The notes beneath the pieces are model-generated. The model made no database searches. It saw only the letters and a list, made by a program, of their open reading frames with translations, and was not told the DNA's origin. From Scolanthus callimorphus (lineage: Eukaryota > Cnidaria > Anthozoa > Actiniaria > Edwardsiidae), in contig CM066915.1 of assembly GCA_033964015.1 (NCBI GenBank), positions 13,229,573-13,293,572 of the forward strand: 64,000 nucleotides of DNA, written 5' to 3'. Below are positions 1 to 8,474 of this stretch, in pieces. The position numbers were made by a program, and so were the translations under genes. Within the stretch, counting starts at the first letter, position 1; every line of letters starts with the position of its first letter.

Positions 1-21
1 AAAAGATAGATACAATATAAT

Positions 22-840
22 CTAAAATGAAGTCTCATCTCGTCGATTCAATCCGTCAGGCTCAAGGGTACCAGCACGTAGGATGAGTGTGGCCTCTCTT
101 GCCTTACGAATTGAATCTCGATTAGTCATTAATTTTTCAAGGGGAATCAATTGCATGTCAGATGTTTTGTGATTGGGTGTCGATAGAAAATGTTCAGCGG
201 CGGTGGTGGGTTTAGATTTACATTCGGGCTTGTCTATTTTGCGATGATCATTAAAGCGTTGTCTAAGTTGGCGTTTAGTTTCTCCTATGTATTGCAAGTT
301 ACAGCGTTTGCATTGGATCATATAAATCACATTTTTAGTGTCGCAAGTTATGTGAGAGTTTATAAAGCGAGTTTCACCGGTCGTGAAAAAAGTATATGTT
401 GGCTGTCCGTTTTCTATATATGGGCAGGTTAAGCAATTTTTATCGCAGCGGTAAGCGCCTGGTGAAAGGTCTGAATCATTAGAGGTAGTAGTAGTAGAGG
501 GCAATTTAGCTTTGACAAGAGCGTCTCTGAGATTAGAACATCGTCGATATGCTATGATGGGTGGTTCAGCGAAAGCTTTTTTGCAGCGGTCAGATGAAAG
601 AAGTAAATTAAAATTACGCTTAATGATATGATTGATGTTAGGAAGTGTGGGGTTATAGGTTATAACAAAAGGGACACGGTTACACTGTTTTGGTCGATTA
701 GTGGGGCGTAGAGCATTTATGCGAGGAATTGCTGCAGCGCGTTGTATTTGTCGTTGAAGAAATCCTTGTTTGTAGCCTCGTTTAAGAAGATAGTTAGTGA
801 GCTCGTTACATCTCGTTCCATATCTCAAGAATCGCCGCAA
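22..840 (-). CDS. PLE C-terminal part with GIY-YIG endonuclease, inverted copy
   Basis: This 272-codon frame is the uninterrupted C-terminal part of the PLE protein: the end of the RT thumb, a CCHH-like cluster (CDKNCLTC), then the GIY-YIG-type nuclease with IYMIQC, YIGET and LRQRFNDH. PLE GIY-YIG domains nick target DNA to prime reverse transcription. This copy keeps one more A near 328 than the plus-strand copy near 4412, so it reads through where the other is frameshifted. The first residues come from sequence across the inversion junction, so the apparent start is not a native PLE start. It lacks an RT domain and cannot act alone. Confidence 0.85.
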   Translation of the reverse strand: MRRFLRYGTRCNELTNYLLKRGYKQGFLQRQIQRAAAIPRINALRPTNRPKQCNRVPFVITYNPTLPNINHIIKRNFNLLLSSDRCKKAFAEPPIIAYRRCSNLRDALVKAKLPSTTTTSNDSDLSPGAYRCDKNCLTCPYIENGQPTYTFFTTGETRFINSHITCDTKNVIYMIQCKRCNLQYIGETKRQLRQRFNDHRKIDKPECKSKPTTAAEHFLSTPNHKTSDMQLIPLEKLMTNRDSIRKAREATLILRAGTLEPDGLNRRDETSF

Positions 841-848
841 CTAAACAC

Positions 849-2357
849 TTGAAACTACTGACAACAGAATGCCGAAACAAGATAAAGACTTTATCACAAG
901 AGCTAGCAAACAATCTTCAAATACTTAAAGACGCATGTTCACAAGACGCTTTTTTATTTTATAGTCACAGACTAAGCTCCATGTCCGAATCTTTGAAGTC
1001 TCTTCTCGATAACCGCCGTGCTAATAAATATGCTCGCCGTAATCTCGCCTTTAACCTACACAGTACTAATGATCATCGTACAGATGAAAATACACACCCG
1101 CCTCCTCCATCGCCTCCTCCACAACCGCTAATACCATCACCTTCACGCCACAGGCGCCGCAGAAATCGTAGACGTAACAGAACCATTGACTCTATTTTAC
1201 CTCTTGATAATGACTCCGTTATTAATCTTTCTCAAACTCCTATATCTTCTGAAATCACTTCGCTTCTTTCACGGGGACTAACCTTCTGCCCTACACCGCA
1301 AACTATTAATTGGTCCGAAGTAAATGCTGACCTTTATGACTTCCAACGCCGCATGCGACTTAATGAATACTACTTCGATGAAACAACTAATCCTAACGAT
1401 CAGTCATCCACCACCAACGTTAATCACCCTTTCCACATAAAAAGCACCTGGACACCCCCATCCGACAGAGACAAATCCCTTGATACTTTTATACGCGCCA
1501 TTAACCTTACTTTACACAACGCTCCACGTAGAAGGACAAGAGATAATCTTACTGCCGCAGAGAGACAAGCTATCTTAGAACTTAAATCACGACAGGACAT
1601 AATTATCAAGCCCGCAGACAAGGGATCGGGAACGGTAGTTATGGACAGAGACTGGTACATCAACGAATGCAACAGACAACTTAACGACCGAACCTTCTAC
1701 AAGCCTTTAGACACAGACATTACAGACCAGATAGAAAAAAGAGTTACTAACTACATTTCCAGAATGCATAAAGATGGCTATATTGACAAACAAACAAAAC
1801 AGTACCTAATGCCTAATGACGCTAAACCCGGACGCTTTTATATTCTACCTAAAATACACAAGCCTGGCAACCCTGGACGGCCCATTGTATCTTCTAATGG
1901 GCACCCTACCGAACGCATTTCAGAATTTGTCGATTTTCACCTTCAACCTCTTGTCGGCAAACTCCCCTCGTACGTAAAAGATACTAATCACTTCCTAAAT
2001 ATCTTGTTGACATTAACTAATCTACCTGATAACGCTCTTCTAGTCACGCTTGATGTTTCATCACTTTATACAAACATACCCCATACCGATGGAATCGACG
2101 CTTGTTATCATTTCCTCCGCACTCGATCCAATAATAACACTGTCCCTGCCGGCACTATCTGCGATTTAGTTCGTATGATACTACAAATGAATCACTTCTC
2201 TTTTAACGAACAACTTTATCTTCAAGTCCATGGCACCGCAATGGGCACTAGAATGGCACCCTCGTTCGCTAATCTTTTTCTTGGACATTTTGAAACTAAC
2301 GCTCTGCTTAATGCACCCTATAAACCACACACTTGGCTCAGATATATCGACGATATT
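849..2357 (+). pseudogene. PLE reverse transcriptase, N-terminal part, interrupted
   Basis: The frame is open from about 813 and lacks an in-frame ATG near the junction, so the true 5' end may be lost. It encodes a proline-rich, arginine-rich linker (about residues 75-115), then PLE RT motifs: KPADKGSG, a palm motif LDVSSLYTNIPH containing the first catalytic Asp, GTAMGTRMAPSFANLFLG (motif B), and RYIDDIF with the catalytic Asp pair. The frame is cut right after YIDDIF by a MITE. The rest of the RT resumes at 3639. Frame identity on both sides and the flanking 9-bp duplication show that the gene was whole before insertion. Confidence 0.88.
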
Positions 2358-2359
2358 TT

Positions 2360-2557
2360 TAGACTGCTTGCAGTCTCTTCTTTGGCGAACATCCGTAAAT
2401 CGAGAGAAAGGGAAAGGGAGTCCGTGCTGCTTGTTATCCGACACCTAGACTCTCTCATGAGCTTGAAATACGAGCGCGCAAACAAACTACAATGTAGGAC
2501 CAGGACTTTATTCTCGATTTACGGACGTTCGCCAAAGAAGGGGCTGCAAGCAGTCTA
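2360..2557. mobile_element. 198-bp MITE A with TAGACTGC ends
   Basis: Ends TAGACTGCTTGCAG and CTGCAAGCAGTCTA are inverted repeats extending about 45 bp inward (GGCGAACATCCGTAAATCGA against TCGATTTACGGACGTTCGCC). The target CGATATTTT is duplicated at 2351-2359 and around 2558-2566. The 9-bp duplication resembles Mutator-like elements. It has no coding capacity. Its interior is a subset of MITE B. Confidence 0.8.
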
Positions 2558-2745
2558 CGATATTTTAGACTGCTTGCAGTCTCTTCTTTGGCGAACATCC
2601 GTAAATCGAGAGAAAGGGAAAGGGAGTCCGTGAGTGCCGAAGGCACGAACGAGCGCCGAAGGCGCGAAACTCGCCAGAGGAGCGCCGAAGGCGCGACGAT
2701 GGCGTGAGTGCCGGAGGCACGAGCGAGCGCCGAAGGCGCGAGATA

Positions 2746-3482
2746 GCGCCAAAAGAAGAGACTGCGGACATTCCTTTCAAAAAAGAGAGTTTTGTGCTGT
2801 CAAAAAATCATTCTCACCCTGAACGCTGAATAATCCCTGAATAGAACTGATGACACATGTGCCAAATCTGTCAATCATTTCTATGAAATCCAGGTGCGGT
2901 CCTAGTTTCATATTAAAGCCGGCGGCTTGTCGGATTTCACTGTTGTTGTGTTTTATGCGAGCGCCGAAGGCAAGCGATAATAAATTTAGAGCTTCGCGCG
3001 CAATGTATATCTAGTTGGTCGAATATCTCATCATGAGGTAGAACCCTGCCAGTAACGCCTACATCTTCTAAGTCATTTAGCTGATCAGTCACTATCGATT
3101 TCAGCGGAGAAAATAACGAATATCAGCTTTCGTGCACCGCATAAATAGAGCTGATACATGTAGCTTTTACCAAAGCCCGTAGGCCAAACGGCTAACACGT
3201 CTTGTCCCTCGAGCAGACTCGTAACTGCCTTTAGCTGCTCTTCTTAAAAGTACTCGAGATCGCTTTCATTGCGTAAACAAGTCTAAAGGTCAAGTGTGGT
3301 TAGTGATTATTCGCCTCAAATCCACCTCAAGTGTTTATTGGTGTACTGCTGACAGATTGGTGTACCGCTGACAGACAATCAGCATGAAATAGCGCCCTCA
3401 GCCAATCAGATCTTTCAGCTGAAATTCCACTGACAAATTCTCTTTTTTGAAAGGAATGTCCGCAGTCCCTTCTTTAGGCGCT
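2746..3482. mobile_element. Nested inverted-repeat element C inside MITE B
   Basis: About 40 bp at 2746-2788 (with ACTGCGGACATTCCTTTCAA) is repeated in inverted orientation at about 3440-3482 with only a few mismatches. Between the arms lies a minus-strand helicase-like coding fragment. No transposase frame was seen. Confidence 0.7.
2915..3243 (-). pseudogene. RecQ/DEAD-type helicase fragment captured in a MITE
   Basis: Reading the minus strand from about 3243, a short frame gives EEQLKAVTSLLEGQDVLAV followed by WPTGFGKSYMYQL. This is the Q-motif-plus-Walker-A layout (PTGFGKS) of RecQ-like helicases. Weaker continuation in other frames (for example LEDVGVTGRVLPHDEIF and SSKFIIA) fits the following RecA-1 region, with stops and frameshifts. 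Only the beginning of the helicase core is present, so it is non-functional as a helicase. It lies wholly between the inverted repeats of element C, which suggests host or element gene capture as in Pack-MULEs. The exact donor family is uncertain. Confidence 0.65.
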
Positions 3483-3638
3483 CTCTCCCCCGTGGCGCTG
3501 CTTGTTATCCGACACCTAGACTCTCTCATGAGCTTGAAATACGAGCGCGCAAACAAACTACAATGTAGGACCAGGACTTTATTCTCGATTTACGGACGTT
3601 CGCCAAAGAAGGGGCTGCAAGCAGTCTACGATATTTTT

Positions 3639-4723
3639 GTCATCTGGACAGAAGGCCCAGATAATCTCAGAACATTCGTCGACTATCTTAATAACATTCA
3701 TCCTACTATTAAATTCACAAGCTCACATTCTTATGATTGCGTACCTTTCCTTGACGTTAATGTGTCTTTAAATAATGGCTTAATTGAAACAGATCTTTAT
3801 TCTAAACCTACTGATAAACATCAGCATTTACTATACACATCTTGCCATCCTCACCACACCAAAAAGGCTATACCTTACAGTCTCGCTCTTCGCCTACGCC
3901 GCATCTGTTCTACTAACGACACTTTCGAAAAAAGATGTAACGAGCTCACTAACTATCTTCTTAAACGAGGCTACAAACAAGGATTTCTTCAACGACAAAT
4001 ACAACGCGCTGCAGCAATTCCTCGCATAAATGCTCTACGCCCCACTAATCGACCAAAACAGTGTAACCGTGTCCCTTTTGTTATAACCTATAACCCCACA
4101 CTTCCTAACATCAATCATATCATTAAGCGTAATTTTAATTTACTTCTTTCATCTGACCGCTGCAAAAAAGCTTTCGCTGAACCACCCATCATAGCATATC
4201 GACGATGTTCTAATCTCAGAGACGCTCTTGTCAAAGCTAAATTGCCCTCTACTACTACTACCTCTAATGATTCAGACCTTTCACCAGGCGCTTACCGCTG
4301 CGATAAAAATTGCTTAACCTGCCCATATATAGAAAACGGACAGCCAACATATACTTTTTTCACGACCGGTGAAACTCGCTTTATAAACTCTCACATAACT
4401 TGCGACACTAAAATGTGATTTATATGATCCAATGCAAACGCTGTAACTTGCAATACATAGGAGAAACTAAACGCCAACTTAGACAACGCTTTAATGATCA
4501 TCGCAAAATAGACAAGCCCGAATGTAAATCTAAACCCACCACCGCCGCTGAACATTTTCTATCGACACCCAATCACAAAACATCTGACATGCAATTGATT
4601 CCCCTTGAAAAATTAATGACTAATCGAGATTCAATTCGTAAGGCAAGAGAGGCCACACTCATCCTACGTGCTGGTACCCTTGAGCCTGACGGATTGAATC
4701 GACGAGATGAGACTTCATTTTAG
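3639..4723 (+). pseudogene. PLE RT C-terminus plus GIY-YIG endonuclease, frameshifted
   Basis: This continues the RT directly after the MITE pair (VIWTEGP follows YIDDIF) and runs through the thumb (VPFLDV, SKPTDKHQHLL) to the CCHH-like cluster. The frame breaks near 4412 and is picked up again from 4415 with IYMIQC and YIGET to the C-terminus at 4723. Comparison with the inverted copy at 22-840 shows four As here where that copy has five, so the break is a single-base deletion in this copy. The element is therefore doubly dead: one insertion plus one frameshift. Confidence 0.87.
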
Positions 4724-4866
4724 ATTATATTGTATCTATCTTTTCCTTTCATTTTTATATTTCTTATCTAGTGTCACATCACAAACGTCATCATCATCAT
4801 CATTTTTATTGTATCACGTTTCACCTTATATATAAGTCCTATCATGCCATTATGTATTCACAGTAC

Positions 4867-4895
4867 CTGAAGAAGGCTGGTTTGGCCAGCCGAAA
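4867..4895 (+). ncRNA. Hammerhead-ribozyme-like motif in PLE 3' region
   Basis: CTGAAGA (4867-4873) is followed by one unpaired A, a perfect 6-bp stem (GGCTGG 4875-4880 with CCAGCC 4886-4891) and GAAA (4892-4895). This is the CUGANGA-stem II-GAAA core of a hammerhead. Minimal hammerheads, thought to act as dimers, are described in metazoan PLE terminal repeats. Stem III and the cleavage site cannot be assigned with certainty here. A second PLE tail at 53952 has the same layout with covarying stem bases. Confidence 0.6.
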
Positions 4896-4935
4896 TATTG
4901 TACTAAAATACAACTAAAACCTACGTTGTAACGCC

Positions 4936-6043
4936 GACTTTTCTTATTTTAAATTTTAAAACTGAGTCGTTCGACGGCTATTTTTATCTGCATCATATCT
5001 ATTCATCAGATATGTCAGATATGAACTGTCCTTAGCGTTCCAGGTTTCTAACTCAAAACAACACAATGAAAATTCAATTCTGCAAACTTAAAAAATGTAC
5101 AAAGTATATTATATAACGCTGTATACAGTATAACATAAGCAGTTGCCAAAGCAACGTTAAAAGCAGATGAAATTAAGTACACGGATTGGATTTTGTCCTG
5201 TAAAGCTTTCTTGGTATATTTTTTCATTGTGAATACTGTTTGAGTTTTTGATATATTTAGTTATCAAATTCAGAAAGAGTTATGGTTGATAAGCTAAATT
5301 TAGTCCAGATAGGGTATGGTGGATCGCAATTTTTGCAAAGGAAACACGTCCATGGTGGGCAAATAAAAGTTGCTCTACACTGGACGTGTGTAATTGATTT
5401 ATTATCGTAAATATTTATTAGAGAAATGGCTGAACATGAGGGTAGCAGTTAATTCTGGTTGTCTTTTACTAGAGAAAAATATAGATTGTGGGGTATTCGA
5501 CACTAACGCCTTGAAATCGGTTGCCATGGAAACAATAAAAGAGGGTGGAAAAAATAACTGTGTAATGGAAATGATGTTACCAGTTGGCCTCCAAAATATG
5601 AGTAAAATTGGTTGATGTTTAGCTGATATATGAGCCAAAGTATATTGAGCAAAATCAAGGTGGACAAAATCACCTAACCCCACCCCCCCAGGATAGCATG
5701 CCCACCATTCACTCACGCACAGGTTGCAAGCTTGGCAACAAGTGAAATCTTAAAATATAACTCAGAGCTTTCATTTGATACCAGTTTCACTTGGTCCCAA
5801 AGGGGGGTGCAACGGTTTCACTTGGTCCAAAGGGGGGTGCAACGAAATCCTTTTTCTAGGCCCTTTTTGGGATTTGGCTCATGGACTGAGGGTGCACCAG
5901 GATCGTGGCGCCATACATTTCACTATAATGAAATTTCATTTAGTCTAGCGAGCGAAAACCGCTCTTATATTTCCAGAGTGTGCTGCTGATAAATACAGGG
6001 GTGCATCTACTCAAGTGCTGTAGTTTCTATACATATCAACAAG
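4936..6043. other. Presumed intron, no gene seen
   Basis: No convincing exon was found between the PLE tail and the esterase exon. Short open frames such as 5394-5615 match nothing I recognise. A short tandem unit containing TTGGTC and AAAGGGGGGTGCAACG occurs twice around 5789-5845. Confidence 0.5.
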
Positions 6044-6686
6044 TTATTAATGGCATGGTCGCCACGCTCAAGGAGAACTACAGAGGCACAGTTATATGGA
6101 AAACTACAACCAGCATTCAGGCTCAAAGAGAGCTCTACAGTGGCTGTTTTAGACGATTTCACACAGAGCAGGTATATGATCATGACATACGCCTATTTCA
6201 ATAAAAGTCACGTTGAAAGTCCATGAGGGGCGCGTTCTCATGTTCTGTGACAAGTGTTTTCTAAACTACGATCGTAGTAGCGTAGGGAGCGTAGTGGCAT
6301 TCCGAGTATAGTTGAGAAAAAGCTACTTTTATGGTGTTTTTTGGTTTTTAAGGATGTAGAAAAATGGTGGTTTTCAACCATCGCCTTCGAAATAGCGTAG
6401 GGAGCGGTAGGCAGCGCAGATAGCGCAGTGTGGCTCGATGTAAAAAGGTGCTAAAGAATACAGCATATTTTGGCGTCCACCTGACAGGGTTGACTGGTTT
6501 GTTTTTCAGCGCACTGATCTATTTAACGCCTATGCCATGTCAGCAATGTGCCGTGCCCAGTTCCTAATTTTAGACGTGTATCCGCTGACAAGTTCCTACC
6601 CAGGCGGTACCCTAGATGGGGTTCATTACAGTAACAAGGTGTTTCGAGCGGCCGAGGACCTTATCGAGAAGTACTTTACCAGTTAG
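6044..6686 (+). CDS. SGNH/PC-esterase-like protein, last two coding exons
   Basis: Two exons join in phase. Exon 6044-6171 has acceptor AACAAG before 6044 and donor CAG|GTATAT; exon 6510-6686 has acceptor TTTGTTTTTCAG and ends in TAG at 6684-6686. The first encodes a 42-residue segment with GTVIWKTTTSIQAQREL and CFRRFHTEQ. The second encodes 58 residues with ILDVYPLTSSYP and GTLDGVHYSNKVF. The D-x-x-H in DGVHY fits the C-terminal catalytic Asp-His pair of SGNH/PC-esterase-type acyl esterases, which act on acylated glycans or lipids. The N-terminal Ser block is not in the window; upstream exons are presumably left of base 1, with the PLE lying in an intron. Gene reality is well supported by splice phase. 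The family name is an inference from short motifs. An AATAAA at 7395-7400 could serve as the poly(A) signal. Confidence 0.68.
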
Positions 6687-7033
6687 CACGCCCTCAGCTA
6701 GCATGTCGGAAATTCTCACGGATCGCACAAAGACAAAGATTCTAAAACTTTCCATACTGCGTGATGACGGTCTGACCACTCTTATCCCAGGGTGAAGTTT
6801 CCGTGTTTGCGAACCAAGTTTTACCTCGTATTTCGCTTATTTCAGTGGTAGTTCGTTTTGCCTAAGTTCGACCTAAGTGATTCTGAGTGAACTGAGAATC
6901 ATAGCAAGGGTCCCCAGATTGAAGTTTAGTAAGAAACAGAACAAGACTAGAAACGAGCTTCCGCTGAAATAAGCGAAATACGACTTTAAAACATACTAGA
7001 TAAATAAGAGAGATCTGGATTCAATAGCCACCA

Positions 7034-7164
7034 GGGGCCGGTTCCTGATAGGTTTGATAAAGTTATCCACGGATAAAAGCTATCTGTTGTATAGGATTTG
7101 TTCAGGATTTATCCGTTGGATAAGCGTTTATCTACTGACAACTGACCTTCTAGGGACCGGCCCC
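7034..7164. mobile_element. 131-bp MITE with GGGGCCGGTTCCT ends
   Basis: Starts GGGGCCGGTTCCT and ends AGGGACCGGCCCC, an imperfect terminal inverted repeat, with subterminal GGATAA/TTATCC motifs. No clear target duplication. Confidence 0.6.
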
Positions 7165-7341
7165 GGTATCTACCTATAACAAGATCACCACACGACATAC
7201 TGGAACGTGCGCTCAAGGTAATGCATTCACAGAGGTTCCCGGTAGTGACGATTAGCTGGCACAAACCCTAATATAATATCCGAACTGCATGGTAACATCT
7301 AGTGTGGATGATATCCGATATCCATGCATGTATCTAAGCAC

Positions 7342-7378
7342 TAGCCTGCGTTGACAGTTCGGCTGTCAACGCAGGCTA
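7342..7378. mobile_element. 37-bp minimal hairpin MITE with 9-bp TSD
   Basis: TAGCCTGCGTTGACAG (7342-7357), a 5-base loop, then its perfect complement (7363-7378). It is flanked by TCTAAGCAC at 7333-7341 and again at 7379-7387, an exact 9-bp target duplication. The ends match the 89-bp MITE at 50834. Confidence 0.75.
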
Positions 7379-8171
7379 TCTAAGCACGTGCGAAAATAAA
7401 ACAGTAGATGGACTATCCGGGTCAGTACCGAGTAGAGCTATAAACTAGAAGTTTCTAATAGAAAGTGAGTGCTCGGAGGACGGCAACAGATAAATTTCGT
7501 ACAAATTCATCCAAAAGATAACTTTCATCTGTGGATATAAGTTTATCCAAATATGATTTTTTTTTCGAAAAGCGGTGCTGCCAATGAATTTTATTAATGG
7601 GAGAGTATTTTATCTGCGAATTGAGGTCGATTTAACTGTATGATTTTTACGTACAACCATTACATGCGACACGCTTATGACATGCGGCAGTTAGCCCTGA
7701 TTTAGACACTCAAGACTTGTCGTAGAGGAGTCTTAGGGGTGATTAAGGCTTTGCAAGTCGAGTCGTACGCTGACGCGGGCGTGCGTGTTACATGCAAAGG
7801 TTGTACGCAAAAATTGCACAGTCTGAATCATTTGTGGAGAACATTTTATTGGGCAGTTAACAAAAGTGATAGAGGTGATACTTGTGTGTGAGTTGTTAGA
7901 GGAATTCCAAAAATTTTATCGCTCAACATTTATATTTTTGGGGATACTGAAGCAGGTTTTTATGACATTTGACTGCTGTTTCGCATTTTCTTTAGGTTCA
8001 TACGTCATCACTTTTGTAGTGGTATGTCTGGAAGTTTTCGAAGAAAACAAAGCAATGTATTGACAATCAACAAGTTTGTTAAAATTCAACACAAGGTTAA
8101 CTTTAATAACAAGGTTATTGGGTTATAAAAGTTGAATAACATGATATGTAGTTGTTCTTGTAAGTTCGTGG

Positions 8172-8474
8172 AATCATAGCCATACTGTCAGTATAGTTTT
8201 CAAATGATTGCAGTAATGGCTTGGGCCAAAGTGTCATATGTTACAAGGTTATGAATTGGAATATAAAAGTTGAATAGGAACATGTATGATTTTAAAAAAA
8301 CGTTAACATATATGTTTGCTAATGTTCGTACCCGAAATATGTAGGTCGGGTGATTTGGTGTTCATATTAGAAATACAAGATTTAACAATAAACAGAATAA
8401 CATGATATCATAGCCATACTGTTGGTACAGTTTTCAAACGATTGCAGTAATAGCTTGTGTCAGATTGTTATATG
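8172..8474. repeat. Diverged direct duplication at the RPA 3' end
   Basis: About 70 bp at 8172-8240 (with CATAGCCATACTGT, AGTTTTCAAA and GATTGCAGTAAT) recurs at 8406-8474 with roughly one change in six. The right copy includes the last codons of the RPA-like gene; the left is non-coding. This points to an older duplication of the Helitron 3' tail. Confidence 0.6.

Larger units (their letters stand above)
2566..3628. mobile_element. 1.06-kb MITE B, tandem to A, carrying a nested element
   Basis: Same terminal repeats as MITE A, placed immediately after it with the CGATATTT target repeated between them and at 3629-3637. Compared with A, it has extra material between GTCCGTG (near 2632) and CTGCTTG (near 3496). 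That material includes several copies of a GAGCGCCGAAGGCGCGA-like unit (2640-2750) and a nested inverted-repeat element. Either A is a deletion derivative of B, or B is an A-type element that gained cargo. Confidence 0.75.
1..4935 (+). mobile_element. Penelope-like element with inverted 5' partial copy
   Basis: Penelope-like retroelements encode a telomerase-like reverse transcriptase followed by a GIY-YIG endonuclease. Here a long plus-strand copy (about 818-4935) is preceded by an inverted, 5'-truncated copy of its own 3' part (1 to about 816). The reverse complement of 1-816 matches about 3930-4742 almost base for base, and homology stops abruptly near 816. An inverted partial copy ahead of the main copy is a known PLE arrangement. 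The left arm runs off the window. The long copy is inactivated by a MITE insertion after the YIDD motif and by a one-base deletion near 4412. The 3' tail contains an (ATC)n run near 4786 and a hammerhead-like motif at 4867. Confidence 0.88.
6687..8059. other. 3' flank of the esterase gene with small MITEs, no gene seen
   Basis: Apart from the two small elements listed separately, this stretch holds an inverted repeat (CGTATTTCGCTTATTTCAG near 6831 against its near-complement at 6965-6985). The 65-codon frame at 7866-8063 is hydrophobic, low in complexity and unrecognised. Confidence 0.5.

Noticed and set aside
2634..2822. 62-codon frame rich in KA and RR
   Set aside because: It is a translation of the GAGCGCCGAAGGCGCGA tandem units inside MITE B; not a gene.
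5394..5615. 73-codon plus-strand frame as an upstream esterase exon
   Set aside because: No splice sites in matching phase and no family resemblance.
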